DNA from: Elusimicrobiota bacterium
GTDB lineage: Bacteria > Elusimicrobiota > Elusimicrobia > UBA1565 > UBA9628
Assembly: GCA_028871595.1 (NCBI GenBank)
Contig: JAGWMT010000009.1
Coordinates: 1-28,113 of the forward strand
Length of the DNA stretch: 28,113 bases
Reading direction: 5' to 3'
Part shown: one piece after another, positions 22,858 through 28,113 of the stretch
Layout: every line of letters starts with the position of its first letter
Numbering within the stretch: the stretch's first letter is position 1
The notes under the pieces: model-generated
The model's input: the letters and a program-made list of their open reading frames with translations, nothing else
Told to the model about the DNA's origin: nothing
Databases searched by the model: none
Program-made: the position numbers and the translations under genes

Positions 22858-23336
22858 GCCCAACCCCACCTCCCCAAAATCCATCGCGCGGCCAGGCTCG
22901 CGACCAGGCCGGCGCCGAGATCGTCGGCGACGACTCCGATCCCGCCCGGCAGACGCTCCAGCCAGCGGTACGGCGGCAGCTTCACCGAATCGAAGATCCG
23001 GAACAGCACGAACGCCAGCAGCGCGGGTTTCGCCTCGCGGGGCAGGCCCGCCGCGGCGATCCAGACGCCCACGACCTCGTCCAGCACGATCCGGGGATTG
23101 TCGTGAGTCCCCAGGGCCTTGTCCGCGCGCCCGCAGATCCAGAACGCGGCCAGCGAGACGGCGGCGACGACGGCCCAGAACGCGCCCGGCGACGCGGGCA
23201 GGAGGAACCACAGCAGGATTCCCTCGACCGAGCCCATGAAGCCGGACCCGGTCCACTTTCTGCCCGCGACCGCAGGAAGGGCAATATAGCTTATCCCCAA
23301 CCCCGTCGCCAAGACGACGCAGAGGCGGTCGAGCAC
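22854..23336 (-). CDS. pgpA: Phosphatidylglycerophosphatase A-like protein
   Basis: A 160-aa membrane protein from a GTG at 23336, 2 bp after the pgsA stop with GGAG 6 nt upstream. Family marks: NPRIVLDEVVGVWIA (the conserved IVxDExxG acidic motif), FRIFDSVKLPPYRWLERLPG (R-FD-xK-P-P), then GIGVVADDLGAG (final DD-xxAG). The N-terminal APGTxGS motif usual in PgpA is replaced by TGSGFMGSVEG, a departure worth noting. PgpA removes the phosphate from phosphatidylglycerophosphate, the step directly after PgsA, which is encoded just upstream; the pairing strongly supports the call. The long open frame upstream to 23636 overlaps pgsA and is not real. Its stop overlaps the next start (GTGA, 22854-22857). 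Confidence 0.87.
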   Translation of the reverse strand: MLDRLCVVLATGLGISYIALPAVAGRKWTGSGFMGSVEGILLWFLLPASPGAFWAVVAAVSLAAFWICGRADKALGTHDNPRIVLDEVVGVWIAAAGLPREAKPALLAFVLFRIFDSVKLPPYRWLERLPGGIGVVADDLGAGLVASLAARWILGRWGWA

Positions 23337-23338
23337 CG

Positions 23339-23905
23339 TCAGCTCCAGGACTTCTCGAGCATCTGCCGGTATTGGCGGTAATAGGACCAGAGGCTGGACA
23401 GGGCCAGGGCGGCGCACAGCATGGTCAGCGGCGACGCGCTGGCGATCAGCCACCCCGGGGCCAGTCGGTGGTCGCGCAGGACCACGATGCCCAGCATCAG
23501 GAGGACCGCGATGCACTGCACCACGGTCTTGATCTTCCCGCTTCTTTCCGCGGCCACCGACTTTCCCTGGGCGGCGGCGAGCATGCGCATGCCGCCGATC
23601 AGAAGCTCGCGCATCAGGATCAGGAAGACGGCCCACTCCGGGATATCGAGGGCGCGGTGATGGATCAGCGCCAGCAACGTCCCCAGGACCAGAATTTTGT
23701 CGGCGATGGGATCGGCGATCTTCCCGAACGGGCTCACCGAGTTCATCTTGCGGGCGTAGTAGCCGTCCAGCCAGTCGGTGACGACGGCGGCCAGGAACAT
23801 GGCCAGCGCCGCGGCGTGCCAGCGCGGGCCCTGCGCCATCAGCGCTCCGAACACGGCGGCCGCCAGGACGACGCGCAGCATCGTCAGGCGGTTGGCGAAG
23901 TTCAT
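23339..23905 (-). CDS. pgsA: CDP-diacylglycerol-glycerol-3-phosphate 3-phosphatidyltransferase
   Basis: A 188-aa polytopic membrane protein. The CDP-alcohol phosphotransferase motif D-x2-DG-x2-AR-x8-G-x3-D-x3-D is complete: Asp44, Asp47, Gly48, Ala51, Arg52, Gly61, Asp65 and Asp69 (TDWLDGYYARK, then FGKIADPIADK). The N-terminal MNFANRLTMLRVVLA and later ELLIGGMRMLAAAQG and SGKIKTVVQ are typical of PgsA. It makes phosphatidylglycerophosphate from CDP-diacylglycerol and glycerol-3-phosphate, committing lipid to phosphatidylglycerol and cardiolipin. The ATG lies 1 bp after the rodZ-like stop with no Shine-Dalgarno, so translation probably depends on coupling. It is followed by pgpA, which acts on its product. 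Confidence 0.93.
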   Translation of the reverse strand: MNFANRLTMLRVVLAAAVFGALMAQGPRWHAAALAMFLAAVVTDWLDGYYARKMNSVSPFGKIADPIADKILVLGTLLALIHHRALDIPEWAVFLILMRELLIGGMRMLAAAQGKSVAAERSGKIKTVVQCIAVLLMLGIVVLRDHRLAPGWLIASASPLTMLCAALALSSLWSYYRQYRQMLEKSWS

Positions 23906-23906
23906 A

Positions 23907-24761
23907 CTACGGCACGTCGATGCGGTATTCGCCGTCCGGAGTGGGCGAGCCCAGGGGCTTCGCCGCGCCGTTGACCGTGATCTGGATGGAGGACGGGGCC
24001 GTGGTGCGCAGGGACACGCGGTGCGCGGGCTTCCAGTCCATGACGGCGCCGCGCGGAACGCGGCCCTCGAAGACCGCGGTTCCGTCCACGGCGGCGCGCA
24101 CCCAGGCGTCGTCGAGCGCGCGCAGAGCGACCACGGTCTCCCCCGCGCGAGGCAGCGGCAGCAGGGCTTTCGGCGTGGTCTCCGCGGGCTTGGCCGACGA
24201 GGGGCCGTGATCGCGGAACAGGACGATTCCCAGGCCCACGGCCATCGCCAGGGCCAGTGCGATGGCGCCGGCGGCGGACGCGTTGCGCTCGGGCGCGTGG
24301 GGCGCGACGTGCGGGCGCGGCGTCAAGGCGTGGCCGTGCTCGGACGGCGTGCGGGGCGCGGGCGCGGCGGCCGGCGTCGGCGCGGCGGCCGGCGCGGTCT
24401 TCGGGGCCGGCTTGGGCGTCGGCGGGACGGCCGAGGCGCTGTTGAGCGGAGGATTCGGGGTCTCCGGCGCGGCCGCGGGCTGGATCTGGGCCCACAGGTC
24501 GGCGAAGGGCACGTCGAGATGGTCGCAGTAGCTCTTCAGGAAGCCGCGCATATAGACGAAAGCGGGGAACTCGTCGAAGCGGTCCTCCTCCAAGGCCTCG
24601 AGAAACCGTTTGGAGATGCGCGTCTGCTGGGCGACGGCTTCCAAAGACAGTCCGCGCTTCATGCGCGCGGTCCTCAGGACCGCGCCGACGGCGGCGTGGA
24701 TGTCGGCGGGGCGCTTGGTCGGGATGCGGCGCAGGGGGTCCGGCTCGTTTTCAATCATCAT
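23907..24761 (-). CDS. rodZ: RodZ-like helix-turn-helix membrane protein
   Basis: A 284-aa protein. A cytoplasmic HTH_25-type domain lies at about residues 24-95 (VGAVLRTARMKRGLSLEAVA, QQTRISKRFLEALEEDRFDE, FPAFVYMRGFLKSYCDHL). A Pro/Ala-rich linker follows (about 95-158), then one membrane span (about 159-181, AIALALAMAVGLGIVLF). The periplasmic DUF4115-like domain contains LRALDDAWVRAAVDGTAVFEG and ends SPTPDGEYRIDVP. This domain order is that of RodZ, which links the MreB cytoskeleton to cell-wall synthesis for rod shape. Two adjacent ATGs (24761 and 24758) are possible; the first overlaps the lolA stop as ATGA. No mre genes are in the window, so the shape role is from family knowledge only. 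Confidence 0.88.
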   Translation of the reverse strand: MMIENEPDPLRRIPTKRPADIHAAVGAVLRTARMKRGLSLEAVAQQTRISKRFLEALEEDRFDEFPAFVYMRGFLKSYCDHLDVPFADLWAQIQPAAAPETPNPPLNSASAVPPTPKPAPKTAPAAAPTPAAAPAPRTPSEHGHALTPRPHVAPHAPERNASAAGAIALALAMAVGLGIVLFRDHGPSSAKPAETTPKALLPLPRAGETVVALRALDDAWVRAAVDGTAVFEGRVPRGAVMDWKPAHRVSLRTTAPSSIQITVNGAAKPLGSPTPDGEYRIDVP

Positions 24762-25510
24762 GGCTGTTCGGGAGTGGAGAAGACGTCGGCGCCCGGCGGG
24801 GGCGAGAAGCGGAACGTTCCGTCGGGGAGCTCGGGATTGATGCGCACGCGTTCGAACGTGGACCGGATGCTGGCCCGGCCCACCTTCAGGGTGGCTTCAT
24901 ACGGAAAATAGTCCTTCGTGGAGGCCTTCAAGGTGAGCGTGAAATCGGCGCCGGAGGCGGCGCGGTCGGCGGGTTTCGGCGTCAAGGTCACGACGAAGGT
25001 CCGGTAGCCGCCGTCGCCGGGCGCGGACACGGTGGATAGCTCGGCGGCGTAGCGCTTGAGGAGGTCGGCGGAGCGGCCGAAATCCAACAACCCCTTCGCG
25101 AGCGGCTCCTTCTTCCTCCAGGCGTCCAGGCGGGTCTGGATGACCTGGTCGGTGGACGGGCGATACACCCACAGGAAGATCCCGTCGGAGACGACGGTCT
25201 GCTTTTCCGGAAGGCGGTGGTTGAGGCGCATGAGGTCCGGCTTCTTGAACAGGACGTCCCCCTCCACCTGCTGGACCGTGTCGGAGCCGTCCATGCGCAC
25301 GAATTGGCGGAACTCGGCGCTCATGGTCTTCATGCGGGCGTCCACTTCGCCGAAGCGCGCGGCGATCAGGTCGAGGGTGAGCGGGGCGGTGGAGACGGCG
25401 TAGGTGGTCAGTTCCGCCCCGGCGGCGGCCGTCGAGACGGCCATCTTCGTGGGCTTCTTCGCGCGAGCCGCGGAGGGGAGGAGCAGGACGGCGAGCAGGA
25501 AATACCGCAT
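24758..25510 (-). CDS. lolA: Outer-membrane lipoprotein carrier LolA
   Basis: A 250-aa protein with a signal peptide (MRYFLLAVLLLPSAARA, cleavage after about residue 17). The LolA fold follows: FGEVDARMKTMSAEFRQFVR, then VQQVEGDVLFKKPDLMRLNH, QTVVSDGIFLWVYRPSTDQV, LLDFGRSADLLKRY, and a C-terminal strand series (FTLTLKASTKDYFPYEATL, then TFERVRINPELPDGTFRFSPP). The closing pattern is diagnostic of LolA. It shuttles lipoproteins from LolCDE across the periplasm to the outer membrane. The start codon shares one base with the ftsK stop (TGATG at 25510). The frame stays open far upstream inside ftsK, which is only a shadow. A roughly 25-residue Ala/Thr-rich insert precedes the LolA fold. Confidence 0.9.
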   Translation of the reverse strand: MRYFLLAVLLLPSAARAKKPTKMAVSTAAAGAELTTYAVSTAPLTLDLIAARFGEVDARMKTMSAEFRQFVRMDGSDTVQQVEGDVLFKKPDLMRLNHRLPEKQTVVSDGIFLWVYRPSTDQVIQTRLDAWRKKEPLAKGLLDFGRSADLLKRYAAELSTVSAPGDGGYRTFVVTLTPKPADRAASGADFTLTLKASTKDYFPYEATLKVGRASIRSTFERVRINPELPDGTFRFSPPPGADVFSTPEQP

Positions 25511-27825
25511 CAGTCCTTCTGCTCGATGGGAACCTGCGGGAAGTGGGTTTTGAGGTACGACTCGATCATGTCGAAGTTGATCTCCCAGCGGTTGGTGCCC
25601 TCGGGCTTGTGGATCATCTCCTTGACCTCCAGGAGGCTGAGGATGTTCGTGGCCCGCGCGGAGGAGCCGAATTGGGATTTGAGCAGATCCTGGGACACGC
25701 GCTTGCGCTCGATGACCAGCTTCAGCGCCTGGGAGAACTCCAGCGGCTCGACGCCGAACTTGGCCAGGTCGTCGGCGATGGAGCCCTTGGCGGCCATGGT
25801 CTCCAGCATGGGATAGTCGGGCTTGCCCTGGGTCTTGAGATAGGCGACGAGTCCCCGGATTTCGTCCTCGGACACGTAGGCGCCCTGGCAGCGCTCCGGC
25901 TTCTGCGCGCCGCTGGAGAGATACAAGAGGTCGCCTCGGCCCTGCAGGCTTTCCGCGCCGGAGCCGTCGAGGATGACCTTGGAGTCCACCTTGGAGATCA
26001 CCTGCAGCGCGATGCGGCTGGGGAGGTTCGCCTTGATGACGCCCGTGATGACGTCCACCGACGGGCGCTGGGTGGCCAGGACCATGTGGATGCCGACGGC
26101 GCGCGCCATCTGGGTCAGGCGCTGGATGGCGTCCTCCACGATGTCGCCGGCGATCAGCATCAGGTCGGCCAGCTCGTCGATGATGACCACCACGTAGAAC
26201 TCGCGGGGCAGGCCCTTCTTGTCGGCCTCGGCGTTGTAGCCCTCGATGTTGCGCACGCCGTGGAGCTGCAGCTTCTCGTAACGGCGCTCCATCAGGGACA
26301 GCAGCGCCTTGAGGGCCTTGGCGGCGTCCTTGGGATTGGTGATGACCGAGACGCGCGCGGGGTCCACCATGGGGTCGAACAGGTGCGGAATGCCCTCGTA
26401 GAAGGTCAGCTCGGTGCGCTTGGGGTCGATCATCACGAACTTGACCTCGTCGGGGCGCGCGCGGAACAGGATGGACATGACCATCGAGTGGATCAGCACC
26501 GACTTGCCCGATCCCGTGGCGCCGGCCACGAGCACGTGGGGCATCTTCGCGATGTCGGCGGCGACGGGCTCGCCCGACGCGGACAGCCCCAGACCGAACG
26601 ACAGCAGCGGCGCGGAGGCGGGGATGGCGTCGGACTGTAAAATTTCGCGCAGGACGACGGCGGCCTGGCGCGGGTTCGGGATCTCGATGCCGACGGCGGC
26701 CTTGCCCGGGATGGGCGCGATGATGCGGATGCCCTTGGCGCGCATGGCCAGCGCGATGTCGTTCTCGAGCGCGACGATGGAGGACACCTTCACTCCGGGC
26801 GCGGGCGAGATCTCGTAGCGCGTGATCACCGGGCCCGGCGAATAGCCGGACACGTGCGCGTCGATGCCGAAGCTCTTGAGCGTGCGCTCCAGGTCCGCGA
26901 CGGCGGCGGTGATCTCCGCCTCGGTGGGCTTGCCGCGGTGGCGGGCATCCGACGGCAGGCTCAACAGCTCCAACGACGGGAGCTTGTAATCCTTGTACGG
27001 CGACGTCGGCGCGGGCGGCGTGCCGGGGCGCGCGGCGTCCGCGCCGGCGGCGAGAGGCTTGGGCTTGTCGCCCTTGTTCTCGACCAGTTTCGGCAGGGCG
27101 CCGTTGCCGTTGGCAAGGGGCTTCACCGCGCGGGTGTCCACGGCCTTGGGGGGCGGCGGGGCCTCGGTCTTGAGATCCTTCTTCGTTTCGGCTTTGGCGT
27201 CCTTCGACTTGTTCTTGAGCGCCTCGTCCGGCGACGGGGCCTTGGCCTTCTGCGCCTTGAGCTCGGTGCGCGCCCTGGACCACTCGGAGTAATCCTCGGC
27301 CAGGAGTTCCCCGCCGGCGGCCACGACGGCGGCCCAGCGGATCTCGAACACGATCTGCATGGCGAAAAGCATCACGCCCAAGCTCATGATGAAGGCGCCG
27401 ACGCCGCCCATGCCGGAGGTCAGCACGCCCGCGATCGCCGCGCCCCACGAGCCGCCCGCGAGGGTCATGTCGAAGCCCGTCCAGAAGCCGATTTTGGCGA
27501 ACAGCGCCGTGCCCGCGACCAGGCCGAAGAACGAGGCGAGGGTGGTCACCATCCAGCCGGTCGTCTTGCCGCGCAGGACGTGCTGCAGCAGGCCGTTGAA
27601 GAGGAAGAGCGGCAGGAGATACGCCGCCGTTCCGAATTCCTGGAACAGCTTCTCGGAGAGCGACTGACCGATCACTCCGGCGTGCGCCGGAAAAACCAAG
27701 GCCCAGCCCAGGTACACCGCGCCCAGGAAGAACGCGGCCCAGCGCAGGGCGGACGGAAGGATGTCCTTGCGGGACTTGCTCCCCTTCGTGGACTTCGCCG
27801 CCGCCTTATACCGGTGAGTGGGCAT
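25510..27825 (-). CDS. ftsK: DNA translocase FtsK
   Basis: A 771-aa protein from the ATG at 27825, with GGAGG about 11 nt upstream. The N-terminus has four or so membrane spans (about residues 28-180). A Lys/Ala/Pro-rich linker follows (about 195-285), then the alpha/beta motor domain with Walker A AGATGSGKS (about 433-441), Walker B VVVIIDELADLM (about 543-554), and the motif LATQRPSVDVITGVIKANLP. The final 65 residues form the winged-helix gamma domain (SQDLLKSQFGSSARATNILS, WEINFDMIESYLKT). FtsK/SpoIIIE sits at the division septum and pumps chromosome dimers apart, with gamma reading orienting DNA sequences. Upstream ATGs to 27951 are in frame but lie before the -10 box. It heads the lolA-rodZ-pgsA-pgpA operon. 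Confidence 0.95.
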   Translation of the reverse strand: MPTHRYKAAAKSTKGSKSRKDILPSALRWAAFFLGAVYLGWALVFPAHAGVIGQSLSEKLFQEFGTAAYLLPLFLFNGLLQHVLRGKTTGWMVTTLASFFGLVAGTALFAKIGFWTGFDMTLAGGSWGAAIAGVLTSGMGGVGAFIMSLGVMLFAMQIVFEIRWAAVVAAGGELLAEDYSEWSRARTELKAQKAKAPSPDEALKNKSKDAKAETKKDLKTEAPPPPKAVDTRAVKPLANGNGALPKLVENKGDKPKPLAAGADAARPGTPPAPTSPYKDYKLPSLELLSLPSDARHRGKPTEAEITAAVADLERTLKSFGIDAHVSGYSPGPVITRYEISPAPGVKVSSIVALENDIALAMRAKGIRIIAPIPGKAAVGIEIPNPRQAAVVLREILQSDAIPASAPLLSFGLGLSASGEPVAADIAKMPHVLVAGATGSGKSVLIHSMVMSILFRARPDEVKFVMIDPKRTELTFYEGIPHLFDPMVDPARVSVITNPKDAAKALKALLSLMERRYEKLQLHGVRNIEGYNAEADKKGLPREFYVVVIIDELADLMLIAGDIVEDAIQRLTQMARAVGIHMVLATQRPSVDVITGVIKANLPSRIALQVISKVDSKVILDGSGAESLQGRGDLLYLSSGAQKPERCQGAYVSEDEIRGLVAYLKTQGKPDYPMLETMAAKGSIADDLAKFGVEPLEFSQALKLVIERKRVSQDLLKSQFGSSARATNILSLLEVKEMIHKPEGTNRWEINFDMIESYLKTHFPQVPIEQKD

Positions 27826-27870
27826 GGGAAAAAACGCCTCCGCGGGTGCCTTGACGTCTCCGAAGTGAGG

Positions 27871-27876
27871 ATTATA
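27871..27876 (-). promoter_or_regulatory. Putative -10 box (TATAAT) of the ftsK operon
   Basis: A perfect TATAAT on the minus strand lies 45 nt before the ftsK ATG, giving a leader of about 38 nt that contains GGAGG. No good -35 hexamer is seen at the expected distance. This is the only operon head in the window whose -10 box leaves room for a normal leader. The mobile-element DNA begins less than 100 bp further upstream. Confidence 0.55.
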
Positions 27877-27934
27877 GCGGTTTTTGCGCGGGTTTTCCCG
27901 CGGCGCGCGCGCGATTGGAGTCTCGGGCGGATGA

Positions 27935-28113
27935 GCCATTATCCACGCCATTCACAGGCCAACTGTTGGCGCCACCTGGGTATGCACATGACGCCAGCGG
28001 ATTCATAAGATGGCCTGGTGCGAACAACATATCCTCGAACCCTGCTCGATTTTGAGCATTGGTTCCGAAGTGAAGATGCCTGCCGTGAATATCTGATCCG
28101 TCTGCGCTGGCCG
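27935..28113 (+). mobile_element. Left part of an IS1595-type insertion sequence (boundary uncertain)
   Basis: DNA changes from GC-rich, simple sequence (gcgcgcgcg near 27900-27912) to mixed, lower-GC sequence at about 27935, and a transposase begins at 28018. The element's left inverted repeat should lie in between. A short inverted repeat CCAAC-T-GTTGG is at 27959-27969, and GGGTATGCACATGAC at 27978-27992 could be a terminal repeat, but without the right end neither can be assigned. Confidence 0.5.
28018..28113 (+). CDS. IS1595-family transposase, N-terminal fragment (continues past the window)
   Basis: From the GTG at 28018 the frame reads 32 codons to the window edge: VRTTYPRTLLDFEHWFRSED, then ACREYLIRLRWP. 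The pattern PRTLLxFExxFxxEDACREYLxxLRWP is the start of IS1595-type transposases, just before their N-terminal zinc-ribbon. An in-frame TAA at 28006-28008 sets the upstream limit; CTG at 28015 is the only other possible start. Base composition is visibly lower in GC than every other gene here, which fits a recently arrived element. The transposase core (DDE-type domain) is not in the window, so activity cannot be judged. Confidence 0.8.
   Translation, partial: MRTTYPRTLLDFEHWFRSEDACREYLIRLRWP

Noticed and set aside
25511..27448. Upstream open extension of lolA inside ftsK
   Set aside because: Out-of-frame translation of ftsK. The LolA signal peptide begins at the ATG at 25510.
27826..27951. 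Longer ftsK start giving 42 more residues
   Set aside because: That start lies upstream of the TATAAT at 27871-27876 and partly in the apparent mobile-element DNA. The ATG at 27825 has GGAGG upstream.

Overview
The window is a stretch of a GC-rich (about 70% by eye), densely packed genome of a bacterium with an outer membrane. The outer membrane is supported by a LolA lipoprotein carrier, an autotransporter beta-barrel, a second predicted outer-membrane protein with a POTRA-like segment, and a TolQRA/ExbBD-type energy-transducing set. Protein style and gene content (tandem DUF2723 proteins, MoxR/von Willebrand operon, ftsK-lolA-rodZ-pgsA-pgpA string) would fit a GC-rich Elusimicrobiota-like or similar deep-branching didermal lineage. 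That placement is inference; no rRNA or tRNA marker is present. No CRISPR array, tRNA, rRNA or prophage was seen, and no gene-free stretch exceeds 300 bases.

Layout. (1) 1-3933, minus: a large autotransporter with eight passenger repeats, its C-terminus cut by the window edge. (2) 4018-6172: an envelope-stress-like module, with an LTXXQ/Spy-like periplasmic protein on minus diverging from an ECF sigma factor, a zinc-finger anti-sigma factor and a membrane-anchored Spy/CnrX-like protein on plus. (3) 8240-6174, minus: a TolQ/ExbB, TolR/ExbD, TolA/TonB-like operon plus a small membrane protein. (4) 8277-8840, plus: a quinone-oxidoreductase-like gene that lacks its nucleotide-binding domain. (5) 8896-21079, plus: a run of seven genes in which every neighbouring pair overlaps. 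They are a secreted or membrane-anchored unknown, a MoxR AAA ATPase, a DUF58 protein, a BatA-like vWA protein fused to DUF4159, a large vWA/glutamine-amidotransferase-like membrane protein, and two DUF2723 membrane proteins with TPR-like tails. (6) 27825-21080, minus: ftsK, lolA, rodZ-like, pgsA, pgpA, an outer-membrane protein and a NUDIX hydrolase, again overlapping or nearly so. (7) 28018-28113, plus: the first 32 codons of an IS1595-type transposase in DNA of clearly lower GC.

How the parts fit. Almost everything concerns the cell envelope: sensing of envelope damage (sigma/anti-sigma/Spy), outer-membrane energization (Tol/Ton), chaperone-type MoxR/vWA machinery coupled to putative protein O-glycosylation, phospholipid synthesis, lipoprotein transport, shape and chromosome segregation. 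The most unusual points are the translational linkage of the MoxR/vWA module with two DUF2723 glycosyltransferase-like proteins, the internally deleted oxidoreductase, a divergent pair of TATAAT boxes placed to give leaderless mRNAs, and convergent gene pairs that meet with 0-1 bp between stop codons.
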